DNA of 25,172 nt. It comes from CAYXRK01 sp964467615. Its GTDB lineage: Bacteria > Hydrogenedentota > Hydrogenedentia > Hydrogenedentales > GCA-2746185. The DNA is taken from contig CAYXRK010000057.1 of the NCBI GenBank assembly GCA_964467615.1, positions 1 through 25,172 of the forward strand. Direction: 5' to 3'. The notes beneath the pieces were generated by a model. It made no database searches and had not been told where the DNA came from. It saw only the letters and a list, made by a program, of their open reading frames with translations. The first letter of the stretch is position 1; each line of letters starts with the position of its first letter. A program made the translations under genes and the position numbers. Positions 1 through 7,532 of this stretch are shown here, one piece after another.

Positions 1-1471
1 GAAACCCAACTAAACAATCCGGCTGCGACAAATCATTCGCCCATAGAAACGGCGCGCCCCGAAGTTCAAACGCCTTGCGCAGCATCGTGTACAAAGCGAT
101 GAACACCGGCATCTGCAACAGCATTGGAAAACACCCGCCCAGCGGATTCACGCCCCGCTCCCGGTACATCTCCATCATCTTCTTCCCAAGGACCTGCTGG
201 TCGTCCTTGTATTCCTCCCGTAACGCTTCCATTTCCGGCCCAAGCGCCTGCATCTTCTTCATGCTGCGCATGCTCTTGATTGTCAGCGGAAACACAACCA
301 CGCGCACCACTATCGTCAACAAGATGATCGAAATCCCGTAGTTCGGAATCGTGTGTTCATGAAACCAAATCATCAGGCCCAACAATTTCTTCGCGAACCA
401 ATCCATAACGTCGGGCCATTCGAAGAACAAATACGCACTCGAAAGCGTTGGCCACGCGGCCTTCAAACTCGGCAACTCCATCGGTCCAACGTACACCGAG
501 AACTCGTGGCTCGTAGTCTCGCCCTCCGCCACCTGGAACTGCGGCGCGGCCATCCCGAAACGAAACGCGGTCTCGGTGCCGCGCGCCCAGCCTTTCGCCC
601 CCTCGAACCCCGGCTCGAACGCCACAAGAAAATACTTGCTCTTGTAACCCAGCCATTCCGCGGTCGGAATCCACTTGTCCGTAGGCGCGCCATTTTCCTC
701 GGGCAGGTTTTTGACCGGAAGCACCTCGACGACCGGCTCGCCATTCACCGGCAAGCGCCACGTAATCGAATTCTTGACCCCCGCCGCGGCATCGCGCGTG
801 TCCAGCCACGGCCCCCAATTCAACGTGTATGCGGGCGTCTGATCGAGCCCGAAGAGGCGCTTCGCACCGCGGCCTTCGACGGTTACTTTCGCGCTCACCA
901 CGTGCGGACGCTCGCCCAACGAAAATCGCTTGTGAAATACCGCAAGCCCCGGCACGTCGAGCGTGAACTCGACCGCCATGGCGCTTGCGTCAAGGGCCGC
1001 CTCCCACCGCCGCGAGTCCAACTCGTCAAGAATCGCCTCGTCGCTGAATCGCAGGCCCAACGGGTACACCGCATCAGCATCTGGCGCCTCGTTCTGTTCG
1101 GGAATAAGCTGGACCGAGTCCTTGCCGTTTTCCCCAAGCAGAATCTCCGCCCGCTTCAAACGCCCCCCGACCTTGGTAAACGTCAGCACCAAGTCGGAAT
1201 CGCTAATTGAAACCTCGTCGGCCTCGGGGTCTGCGGCCTCGGCCACCGCCGGCAGCTCTATCGTGGTCGAGTTGTCCTCGTCGGCGACGCGAAGGCTGTC
1301 CGTATCCGGCCGATGCTCCGCAACAGGCGCAACTCCCGCCCCAGGTTCCAGCGGAGGCTTGGCAGTAGGCTTCATGAAGAACTGGAACCAGAGCAACATC
1401 AGCAGGGCCATGATGAGCATGACCCGCATCTGGTTCCGCGCCGATTGACGCTCCTGATCTTCATCCCACAT
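1..1471 (-). CDS. yidC: Membrane protein insertase YidC (C-terminus beyond window)
   Basis: About 490 residues are visible; the 3' end lies off the left edge. YidC inserts proteins into the inner membrane, alone or with SecYEG. The translation starts with a short charged segment followed by one hydrophobic N-terminal helix (MLIMALLMLLWFQFF). A large beta-rich periplasmic domain fills roughly residues 60-340, and then comes the conserved Oxa1-type membrane region with NYGISIILLTIVVR and the hallmark GCFPMLLQMPVF. The periplasmic domain is the Gram-negative-type arrangement, so the cell probably has an outer membrane. ATG at 1471 was chosen because it is preceded by GGAAA about 6 bases upstream and an in-frame stop lies just before it. 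It follows yidD after about 45 bases in the usual rpmH-rnpA-yidD-yidC order. The identification is firm. Confidence 0.96.
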   Translation of the reverse strand, partial: MWDEDQERQSARNQMRVMLIMALLMLLWFQFFMKPTAKPPLEPGAGVAPVAEHRPDTDSLRVADEDNSTTIELPAVAEAADPEADEVSISDSDLVLTFTKVGGRLKRAEILLGENGKDSVQLIPEQNEAPDADAVYPLGLRFSDEAILDELDSRRWEAALDASAMAVEFTLDVPGLAVFHKRFSLGERPHVVSAKVTVEGRGAKRLFGLDQTPAYTLNWGPWLDTRDAAAGVKNSITWRLPVNGEPVVEVLPVKNLPEENGAPTDKWIPTAEWLGYKSKYFLVAFEPGFEGAKGWARGTETAFRFGMAAPQFQVAEGETTSHEFSVYVGPMELPSLKAAWPTLSSAYLFFEWPDVMDWFAKKLLGLMIWFHEHTIPNYGISIILLTIVVRVVVFPLTIKSMRSMKKMQALGPEMEALREEYKDDQQVLGKKMMEMYRERGVNPLGGCFPMLLQMPVFIALYTMLRKAFELRGAPFLWANDLSQPDCLVGF

Positions 1472-1516
1472 CAATTATTTCCGGAACATCGAAGTAAAGC
1501 TTTGTCATTGAATTGC

Positions 1517-1726
1517 CTACGGAACGGGGTCATATCCGCCTGCATGAAACGGTTGGCAACGGAGAATGCGCCGCGCGGCGTAATAGCCCCCGCGCACGGC
1601 CCCGTGCTTGCTCAGCGCCTCGATGGCGTACTGCGAACAGGAGGGATGGAAGCGGCAATTCGGCCCGAGCAACGGAGAGATAACAATCTGGTACAACCGG
1701 ACAACACCGATCAGTACCCTACGCAC
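1517..1726 (-). CDS. yidD: Membrane protein insertion efficiency factor YidD
   Basis: This 69-residue protein matches the small YidD family, which sits at the inner membrane and helps YidC-dependent insertion. The family signature is clear: an amphipathic N-terminus (LIGVVRLYQIVISPLLG), then a Cys-rich core with C-R-F-x-P-S-C-S-Q-Y, and a downstream R-C-x-P-x-x-x-G-G-x-D-P-V-P end. The start is GTG at 1726 and lies within the last codons of rnpA (8-base overlap), so translation is probably coupled. The position between rnpA and yidC is the conserved one. Confidence 0.95.
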   Translation of the reverse strand: MRRVLIGVVRLYQIVISPLLGPNCRFHPSCSQYAIEALSKHGAVRGGYYAARRILRCQPFHAGGYDPVP

Positions 1727-2075
1727 GAAACGCCTCTCCCGAGCGAAACAGCCCGCAAAGGGCCTCCTCGCATTCCCGGTATCCGAGCTTCGCCGCGGAC
1801 GGCCTCGCGATGATCACGATGTAGATGTCGTCGGCGAATTCCGCGCGGTGCGTGCGATAGACCTCGCGAATGTAACGCTTCACGCGATTGCGCACCACTG
1901 CGTTGCCGACCTTGCGCGATACGGCCAATCCGAGCTTACGCCCTCGCCCCTCTTGCTGGGCCACGTAACAGATGAACTCCCGCCCCGCCGTCTTCCCTGC
2001 ATGCTCGTATACTTCGAGAAACTCGCGGCGTTTGGTGAGGCGTTCCCGTCGTGGAAACTTGGCGCGGCCCTGCAC
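1719..2075 (-). CDS. rnpA: Ribonuclease P protein component
   Basis: This is the 118-residue protein subunit of RNase P, which binds the catalytic RNA and helps cleave the 5' leader from pre-tRNAs. The N-terminus (FPRRERLTKRREF) and the diagnostic RNR-type basic helix (GNAVVRNRVKRYIREVYR) are both present, and the length is normal for the family. The start codon is GTG at 2075, with only a weak GGTGAG-like ribosome site. It lies about 94 bases downstream of rpmH and overlaps yidD by 8 bases. The RNase P RNA gene itself is not in this window. Confidence 0.95.
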   Translation of the reverse strand: MQGRAKFPRRERLTKRREFLEVYEHAGKTAGREFICYVAQQEGRGRKLGLAVSRKVGNAVVRNRVKRYIREVYRTHRAEFADDIYIVIIARPSAAKLGYRECEEALCGLFRSGEAFRA

Positions 2076-2169
2076 AGCAGGCTCACCACCTTGACTTTGT
2101 CGTTGTTTGGTCCTCGGTTCGATTTATATACACGCCGCCGCTCCCGTACTCGGGCCGGGGCGAAATGGA

Positions 2170-2304
2170 TCAAACGGTCAGGCGCTTGCGGCCTTTGCGC
2201 CGGCGGCGGTTTATCACCAAGCGACCGCCCACCGTCGCCATCCGCGAGCGAAACCCATGCGTCCGCTTGCGCTTGATATTCGAGGGTTGATACGTACGTT
2301 TCAC
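2170..2304 (-). CDS. rpmH: 50S ribosomal protein L34
   Basis: The reading frame gives a 44-residue L34, starting KRTYQPSNIKRKRTHGF after the initiator and ending in the very basic GRLVINRRRRKGRKRL tail, the normal L34 length and sequence. The start is GTG at 2304: AAGGA lies about 7 bases upstream, and L34 proteins begin at exactly this point. A longer in-frame ATG at 2403 would add about 33 non-homologous residues and is rejected. It is the first gene of the rpmH-rnpA-yidD-yidC cluster. Confidence 0.95.
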   Translation of the reverse strand: MKRTYQPSNIKRKRTHGFRSRMATVGGRLVINRRRRKGRKRLTV

Positions 2305-2418
2305 TGTAAATTCCTTCGTCTTGCCAGCTTCGAAATACGCCCCGGGCTCAGATGCACGGTAGCAGAAAAGGGCCGATTCGCACCGAATTCGCGGTGCGGC
2401 CACTCAGACTCTTACAAA

Positions 2419-2448
2419 ATCATAACCAATTCCCATCGGACCGCGCAA
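2419..2448 (-). promoter_or_regulatory. Probable sigma70-type promoter of the rpmH cluster
   Basis: Read on the minus strand, a TTGCGC -35-like hexamer and a TATGAT -10-like hexamer are separated by 18 bases, about 115 bases upstream of the rpmH start. It lies just after the terminator of the pseudopilin gene, where a new transcription start would be needed. No DnaA-box-like TTATCCACA motif was seen around it. This is a motif match only. Confidence 0.45.
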
Positions 2449-2461
2449 CTGTATATCGAGG

Positions 2462-2502
2462 CCGGAAGAAAACCGGCCCCCCGGCGAAACGCCGAGGGGC
2501 CG
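2462..2502 (-). terminator. Intrinsic terminator of the pseudopilin gene
   Basis: An inverted repeat (CGGCCCC at 2474-2480 with GGGGCCG at 2496-2502, plus an inner CGGCG/CGCCG pair and an AAA loop) forms a 12-bp GC-rich stem with one mismatch. On the minus strand it is followed within 2 bases by TTTTCTT. It lies about 30 bases after the pseudopilin stop codon, so it insulates rpmH from that gene. Confidence 0.85.
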
Positions 2503-2533
2503 CGAAAAAGCGCGACTCACTATTGTACTGTGG

Positions 2534-3586
2534 TCAGCTTTGCACGCACGCAGTGCTGAGCGCGAATGAGTTGCTTACTGGGCCACGCCCTGGATATTTC
2601 TCGAACGACACATGGCCGTCCAGGAACAAGATGTTCGAACCGCCTGGGATGTGGTTGTACCCCGCGGGATACCGCGAAGTCTGGTCCCACATGAGATACA
2701 CGGTACTCTGGCCGACGTTGTTGACGCCAGCGTTGTTGATGTCCGTAATGAGGAACCTTTCGATACCTTCCCTCAATCGGTAGATGGTGTCGGATGCGCC
2801 GTTTCCGGGCGAAGTTCCCGCGGGCATTACGCCTGCGTATTCCTCGGCGTCGTAGTCATCGTCAATGAACGTGTTTAAGTTGGCTGGATCGCCGCCAAAT
2901 ACGCCACTTCCATGGGCGGCCGAAGTAACGAACTCGATATCGCCCCAGATGTGCAACTGCAGGGACACCAGTTCTCCGGGCGCGACGGGCGGCGTCGCTG
3001 AAGCGCACGTGTTTGCCGACGTAACGCTCGCGGTTTCCCACGCCGCGGTATAGTTAGGATTGTCGTCGATTTTGTCGAGCATGTGCGCGATGTAGACGTA
3101 GCTGTTGTCGAGTAGTGACCAGCCGCCGGTAGTGTCTTCCTGGCAACGTAGCTGCGGCAGAACGGATTCGTGAATGGGATGCGTAAGGTCGTCGATTTCG
3201 AAGCTCGCATCCGACGGACATACGATCACGCCGAGATCCGGAATGTAGTCCGGATACATTTGCTCCGGATTCCACAAGAATCCGTAGCCGCCGCCATCGC
3301 CTGAGATAAGCGGAAACGTTGGGTTGTTATCGACATCCACCGCGTCGCAGTCGAGTTCCAACATATTGTCGTTCCAGTACCACGCCTGTCCTGGCATCTT
3401 CCCGCCTCTCGACTCGTTCCCGTACATCTTGAGAGCGAGCCCCATCTGCTTCATATTGTTCGCGCAACTTGCCCTGCGGGCCGCCTCGCGAGCGCGCGCC
3501 AACGCGGGCAGCAAGATCGCGGCAAGAATGCCGATGATCGCAATTACCACCAACAACTCGATGAGCGTGAAACCACGTTTGTTCAT
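2534..3586 (-). CDS. DUF1559-type pseudopilin (prepilin N-terminal methylation domain)
   Basis: This 350-residue secreted pilin-like protein begins MNKRGFTLIELLVVIAIIG, a textbook type IV prepilin leader. The peptidase would cut after G5, leaving F as the methylated first residue and E at +5. A long hydrophobic helix follows, with ARAREAARRASCANNMKQMG, typical of the DUF1559 group. Near the C-terminus is a variant of the H-X9-DG motif (HIPGGSNILFLDGHVSFEKYPG), with ten rather than nine residues between H and DG. ATG at 3586 is chosen because GAGGAGG lies just upstream; a longer frame to 3763 has no support. Such proteins are abundant in planctomycetes and relatives, often in many copies; their function is poorly known. 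It occupies the place where dnaA often lies beside rpmH. Confidence 0.93.
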   Translation of the reverse strand: MNKRGFTLIELLVVIAIIGILAAILLPALARAREAARRASCANNMKQMGLALKMYGNESRGGKMPGQAWYWNDNMLELDCDAVDVDNNPTFPLISGDGGGYGFLWNPEQMYPDYIPDLGVIVCPSDASFEIDDLTHPIHESVLPQLRCQEDTTGGWSLLDNSYVYIAHMLDKIDDNPNYTAAWETASVTSANTCASATPPVAPGELVSLQLHIWGDIEFVTSAAHGSGVFGGDPANLNTFIDDDYDAEEYAGVMPAGTSPGNGASDTIYRLREGIERFLITDINNAGVNNVGQSTVYLMWDQTSRYPAGYNHIPGGSNILFLDGHVSFEKYPGRGPVSNSFALSTACVQS

Positions 3587-3940
3587 GGTGAAACCTCCTC
3601 GTATCGTTTGCCCAAAATAAGAATTGATAAATGCACACGCGAACCACGATGTAACCGCAATTCGTTTCGCTGGTGCTTCTCCCTCCACGAGTGCGATGGG
3701 TACGATTGGAACCGTTGTACTCCTTTCCGGGCGGTGTCCCAGCCTGGTTCCGCCTGATACCAAACTAACAGAAACGAATAAATTTAGCTAGTCCCCTCTT
3801 TTGGAGAGGGCGCTGAAATTAGGGTAGATCTGCGCCAGCCTCGGCGAGCCAGGCGCTACGTAAATTCGGTAATTACGTGAAGCACTTCTTACCAGGCGCG
3901 AATCGGGCCGATTTCGTGAGGGCCGGGCTGGAGGGCCGTA
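3587..3940. other. Gene-free stretch between pseudopilin and hydrolase genes
   Basis: No convincing gene is seen here. The right-hand part is downstream of the hydrolase gene and the left-hand part must contain the pseudopilin promoter, but no clear -35/-10 pair stands out. A small hairpin (CCCTCT, 5-base loop, AGAGGG at about 3795-3811) lies inside it. It resembles a degenerate member of the C-rich/G-rich palindromes seen elsewhere in the window. Confidence 0.5.
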
Positions 3941-5383
3941 CTACTTTTTGGTGGTGATGAAGCCGCGGGGGCGGGCGTGGTGAGGCAGGTAGTTGTATTC
4001 GTGTTCGACGGTATCGGGGGTGATCACGACGGGGGTCGTGAACTTGAAGGGGACGGCGACGCCGCTGGGGTAGGTCAACTCGACGAAGAAGGCGGTCCAG
4101 CCTTTCTCGGGCTTGGGGACGCGGGCGACGTAGGTTCCGCCGGGTGAACTGGGGAGTTCGGTGCTCGCGTAGGCTTGGCCGATGACGTCTTTCATAAAGT
4201 TGCGCGCGTTTGGATTCGTCGCGCGCCAGAGTTTGACGACGGTGGGCGCGTCTTGCGCGTGTACAGTGATGGTCCCGGCTTCCTTGTCAATCTCCCAGGA
4301 AAACTTGGGACGCTCTTTACCGCTGACAATGGAATCGTACCAGGCGATGGCACTTTCCCATGCGTCCGAGCCGCCAAGGCCGTGGTCGGTGTTGGGGACG
4401 TAGCGCAGATACTTCTCGCCCTCGAGTTGGTCGAAGTAGAACTGGGAAGAGTCGGGCAAGAAGAATTGGTCGCCGGTGGAGTTCATGATGAACTTGGGCA
4501 TGGTGAGGCGCTTGCGGTACTCGAAGGGCTCGACGAGTTCCATCAGCGATTTGTATTCGGGCGTGCCGGTCCAGTCCATCGTATTAAATTCCATGTAATC
4601 GCCGACCGCGGGGGCGTAGCCGCCGTAGACTTCGTAGTGGTGCTCGAACGAGGGCACGATGTTGAGCAGGTCGATCACGATGGGCGCGACGGCTATGACG
4701 CGATCGTCGACCGCGGCGGTGGTCCAGGCCGTCCAGCCGCGCTTCGATCCGCCGGAGACGACGTAGCGGTTGACGTCTATCGAGTGTTCCTTGGCGAAGC
4801 CGGTGACGGCGTCCATTGCGGCCTTTGCGCTTTTGGTCATGGGCAACCGCGCGGGCCAGCGGGTATCGCCGGTCTTGAGGTATTTGTCCCAGGTGTAGGC
4901 GATGAGCGCGTCTTCCTCGCGCTCGCGGACGTCGTCCCACACGAAAACGAGCGGCTGGTTCGGGACGCCCGACAATTGCGCCGTGACGGTTCCGGTGGCC
5001 TTGGACATCGCGCCGAACTGCGCCGGGACCTTGTCGGGCGCTTTGGAGTTGATGTCGCCGCCGGTGATGTAGAGGAAGGCGATGTCCGATTTAACCTGAT
5101 CCGGCACGATGACGGTGAGCCAATGCTTCCAGATGGTCCTATTCACTTCGCGCGGCGTGAGCCATTCCTGGGAGGTCATGTCGAGGACGTACATGGTCAC
5201 GCCGTCGCCCTTGACGGTGCTGTGCAGCGCGTAGCGGAAATTCGGGTCAGGGCGTTTGACGTATTCGTCGAGGGCGGTCTGTTCCGCGCCGGCGGGGCCG
5301 TCGCCGGGGTTGATGGGGCGGGTGTATGCGCAGCCGGCTAGGACCAGGCAGATGGCGAATGTGAGCAGCGAGCGATGTAGCAT
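3941..5383 (-). CDS. PhoPQ-activated pathogenicity-related (PqaA) family lipoprotein
   Basis: This 480-residue protein is an alpha/beta-hydrolase-like member of the PhoPQ-related (PqaA) family. It starts with a signal sequence and lipobox LAGC (Cys18), so it should be an envelope lipoprotein. The family features visible are TWKHWLTV-like (NRTIWKHWLTV), the nucleophile elbow VSGGSKRGWTAW with Ser213, NSTGDQFF with a likely catalytic Asp, and PNTDHGLGG with a likely His. The start is ATG at 5383 with GGGAGGA 8 bases upstream; the longer frame up to 5467 would bury the signal peptide. The Salmonella protein gave the family its name, and the substrate is not known in general. No partner gene adjoins it. 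Family call good, reaction unknown. Confidence 0.88.
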   Translation of the reverse strand: MLHRSLLTFAICLVLAGCAYTRPINPGDGPAGAEQTALDEYVKRPDPNFRYALHSTVKGDGVTMYVLDMTSQEWLTPREVNRTIWKHWLTVIVPDQVKSDIAFLYITGGDINSKAPDKVPAQFGAMSKATGTVTAQLSGVPNQPLVFVWDDVREREEDALIAYTWDKYLKTGDTRWPARLPMTKSAKAAMDAVTGFAKEHSIDVNRYVVSGGSKRGWTAWTTAAVDDRVIAVAPIVIDLLNIVPSFEHHYEVYGGYAPAVGDYMEFNTMDWTGTPEYKSLMELVEPFEYRKRLTMPKFIMNSTGDQFFLPDSSQFYFDQLEGEKYLRYVPNTDHGLGGSDAWESAIAWYDSIVSGKERPKFSWEIDKEAGTITVHAQDAPTVVKLWRATNPNARNFMKDVIGQAYASTELPSSPGGTYVARVPKPEKGWTAFFVELTYPSGVAVPFKFTTPVVITPDTVEHEYNYLPHHARPRGFITTKK

Positions 5384-5564
5384 GACGAATTTCCTCCCGG
5401 AACGTACGGAACCCCAGCGGGGCAAATGGTACGTCTTGGGGCGGTGCGAAATAAACTTGCGCAACATCGCCTTCGACGCGCGCCGAAGACGTGCGCGTCA
5501 CTGTGCCGATTTACTATGATTCAAACGCGCCACACGGGCCGTTTGCTTCTCGAGCTAACTTTCT

Positions 5565-5645
5565 CTTTCCGTCATTCCCGCGAAGGCGGGAATCCAGGCA
5601 ATTCTCCGTACCCCTGGATTCCCGCCTTCGCGGGAATGACGAAAG
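5565..5645. repeat. Inverted pair of ATTCCCGC-GAAG-GCGGGAAT palindromic repeats
   Basis: The left arm (5565-5598) and right arm (5613-5645) are reverse complements over about 33 bases with a single-base difference, separated by a 14-base spacer. Each arm contains its own perfect palindrome ATTCCCGC GAAG GCGGGAAT. The core resembles the widespread dRS3-like repeat that translates as IPAKAGIQ. A third single copy lies at 12395-12421. Such paired arms can fold into a long hairpin. Confidence 0.9.
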
Positions 5646-5675
5646 CGGGCGGGAACGACGAAAGCGGGCGGGAAT
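5638..5675. repeat. 19-base tandem duplication
   Basis: The unit GACGAAAGCGGGCGGGAA(C/T) occurs twice back to back (5638-5656 and 5657-5675), differing only at the last base. It overlaps the end of the inverted repeat, suggesting slippage or unequal exchange at the edge of that element. Confidence 0.85.
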
Positions 5676-5688
5676 GTGTCGGGGCGTA

Positions 5689-5712
5689 GTTCGACAGGCT
5701 CACCATGAACGG
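5689..5712. repeat. GTTCGACAGGCTCACC-type dispersed repeat
   Basis: The segment matches a short repeat I recognise as scattered through many bacterial genomes (core GTTCGACAGGCTCACCATGA followed by ACGG). It is a single copy in this window, so its repeat status rests on recollection rather than on a second copy here. Confidence 0.55.
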
Positions 5713-5748
5713 AGAGGGTGGGAATGAAGGAAGTTTGGGCGCCGGGTT

Positions 5749-5768
5749 GGCAGCCGAGGGCGGCTGCC
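5749..5768. repeat. Perfect GGCAGCCG / CGGCTGCC hairpin
   Basis: An 8-bp perfect stem with an AGGG loop, followed by CCACAC. It sits about 75 bases before glnS and has no T-tract on either strand, so it is not a standard terminator. It looks like another dispersed palindromic repeat. Confidence 0.7.
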
Positions 5769-5843
5769 CCACACGCGCTCAGCGTTCGAGGCAGACCCGG
5801 AGAGAGTATCGGAACGGTCTCGACACAATAGGACTTCGTACTT

Positions 5844-7532
5844 GTGACTGAATCGAACGAGAACAACCATCCGCGGCCCGGCAATGATTTTATTCGGGCG
5901 ATCATCGCGCGGGACAATGAGACGGGGAAATGGGGCGGGAAGGTCATCACTCGGTTTCCGCCGGAGCCCAATGGGTATTTGCACATCGGCCACGCGAAGA
6001 GCATTTGCCTGAATTTTGGCGTCGCGGCGGAGAACGGCGGGCGGACGCATCTTCGTTTCGACGACACGAACCCTTGCAAGGAAGAGGACGAGTTCGTGCA
6101 GTCGATCAAGGAGGACGTGCGCTGGCTGGGCTTCGACTGGGGCACGCACGAATACTACGCGTCGGACTACTTCGAGCAGCTCTACGAGTGGGCCGTCCAA
6201 CTGATTAAGACCGGCAAGGCGTTCGTGTGCGATCTCAGTCCGGACGAGGTGCGCGAGCATCGCGGCACGTTGACGGCGCCGGGCACGAATAGTCCGTATC
6301 GGGAGCGGAGCGTCGAGGAGAACCTTGACTTGTTTCGCCGGATGCGGGCGGGCGACTATCCGGAGGGATTGCGGACGTTGCGCGCGAAGATCGACATGGC
6401 GCACGCGAACATCAACCTGCGGGATCCAGTGATGTACCGCATTCTGTACGCGCACCATCACCGGACGGGCGACGCGTGGTGTATTTACCCGACGTACGAC
6501 TGGGCGCATGGGGAATCGGACTCGATCGAGGGGATCACGCACTCGATTTGCACGCTCGAGTTTGAAATCCACCGGCCCTTGTACGATTGGTACGTCGAGC
6601 AGTTGGGCATTCATCATCCGCAGCAGATCGAATTCGCGCGGCTCAATCTAACGTATACCGTTTTGAGCAAGCGCAAACTGACGCTGCTTGTAGACGAGGG
6701 GCACGTGTCCGGCTGGGACGACCCGCGCATGCCTACCTTGGCGGGGTTTCGGCGGCGCGGCTACACGCCCGAGGCGATCCGGGATTTTTGTTCGAGGATT
6801 GGCGTGGCGAAGGCGGACAGCGTAAACGAGATCGAGCAACTCGAGCATTGTTTGCGCGAGGACCTGAACAAGCGCGCGCCGCGTTACATGGCCGTGCTCG
6901 ATCCGCTTCGCGTGGTGATCATGAACTACCCCGACGGAAAGAGCGAGGAACTCGATGCCGTCAATAACCCGGAAGACCCGGCGGCGGGCAAGCGCAAAGT
7001 ACCGTTTTCGCGGGTGTTGTACATCGAACGCGAGGACTTCATGGAGGACCCGCCGAAGAAATTTTTTCGCTTGTCGCCCGGTGCGGAGGTGCGGTTGCGG
7101 TGGGCATACTTCATCACGTGCGAGGAGGCCGTGAAGGACGCGGCGGGAAACATCGTCGAACTGCGCTGCACGTATGATCCCGCGACGCGCGGCGGCGATG
7201 CGCCGGATGGCCGGAAAGTGAAGGCGACGATTCATTGGGTCTCGGCGGAGCACGCGCTTGACGCGGAAGTGCGGCTGTACGAACATCTGTTTACGGCGCG
7301 GGACCCGAGCGACGATTGGCGTTCAGAACTCAACCCTGGATCGATGACCCGCGTTGCGGACTGCAAACTGGAACCGAGGCTTGGCGATTTGGCCCAGGAA
7401 ACTATTGTGCAGTTCGAGCGCAAGGGGTATTTTTGCGTGGACAAGGACTCGAAGCCCGGTTTGATGGTCTTTAACCGCACGGTAAGTTTGCGCGACTCGT
7501 GGGCGAAGACCCAGAAAGCCGCGACTGCATGA
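5844..7532 (+). CDS. glnS: Glutaminyl-tRNA synthetase
   Basis: This 562-residue class I aminoacyl-tRNA synthetase charges tRNA-Gln with glutamine in the cytoplasm. The N-terminal catalytic domain shows PEPNGYLHIGHAKS with the HIGH motif at residues 47-50, and the KMSKS counterpart VLSKR at 273-277. Features that separate GlnRS from GluRS are present (RFDDTNPCKEEDEFV, DWAHGESDSIEGITHSICTLEF). The C-terminal beta-barrel anticodon-binding region (NRTVSLRDSW near the end) is complete and the length is normal. The start is GTG at 5844 with a weak AGGA about 10 bases upstream. Its stop overlaps the start of the ROK kinase (ATGA). Having GlnRS means the cell can make Gln-tRNA directly, without relying only on the amidotransferase route. 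Confidence 0.97.
   Translation: MTESNENNHPRPGNDFIRAIIARDNETGKWGGKVITRFPPEPNGYLHIGHAKSICLNFGVAAENGGRTHLRFDDTNPCKEEDEFVQSIKEDVRWLGFDWGTHEYYASDYFEQLYEWAVQLIKTGKAFVCDLSPDEVREHRGTLTAPGTNSPYRERSVEENLDLFRRMRAGDYPEGLRTLRAKIDMAHANINLRDPVMYRILYAHHHRTGDAWCIYPTYDWAHGESDSIEGITHSICTLEFEIHRPLYDWYVEQLGIHHPQQIEFARLNLTYTVLSKRKLTLLVDEGHVSGWDDPRMPTLAGFRRRGYTPEAIRDFCSRIGVAKADSVNEIEQLEHCLREDLNKRAPRYMAVLDPLRVVIMNYPDGKSEELDAVNNPEDPAAGKRKVPFSRVLYIEREDFMEDPPKKFFRLSPGAEVRLRWAYFITCEEAVKDAAGNIVELRCTYDPATRGGDAPDGRKVKATIHWVSAEHALDAEVRLYEHLFTARDPSDDWRSELNPGSMTRVADCKLEPRLGDLAQETIVQFERKGYFCVDKDSKPGLMVFNRTVSLRDSWAKTQKAATA

Larger units (their letters stand above)
5384..5843. other. Repeat-rich intergenic region between divergent genes
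   Basis: About 460 bases separate the divergently transcribed hydrolase and glnS genes and contain no supported gene. Short frames here are translations of repeats. It holds a large inverted repeat of two ATTCCCGC..GCGGGAAT palindromes, a 19-base tandem duplication, a GTTCGACAGGCTCACC-type repeat and a perfect GGCAGCCG hairpin, listed separately. Promoters for both flanking genes must lie here but are not clear. Confidence 0.7.

Noticed and set aside
353..1210. Plus-strand open frame (285 codons) opposite yidC
   Set aside because: The minus strand encodes YidC continuously, and this frame is Arg-rich antisense sequence with no recognisable domain.
2305..2533. Replication origin next to rpmH
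   Set aside because: No DnaA-box clusters or A+T-rich unwinding region and no dnaA gene; the segment is explained by a terminator and a promoter.
4175..5341. Long plus-strand open frame (388 codons) opposite the PqaA-like gene
   Set aside because: It is an antisense shadow of the real gene, with low-complexity G/V/D-rich translation typical of the opposite strand of GC-rich coding DNA.
5555..6145. Minus-strand open frame through the repeat region and glnS start
   Set aside because: It is made of translated repeats (IPAKAGIQ and similar) and antisense glnS sequence.
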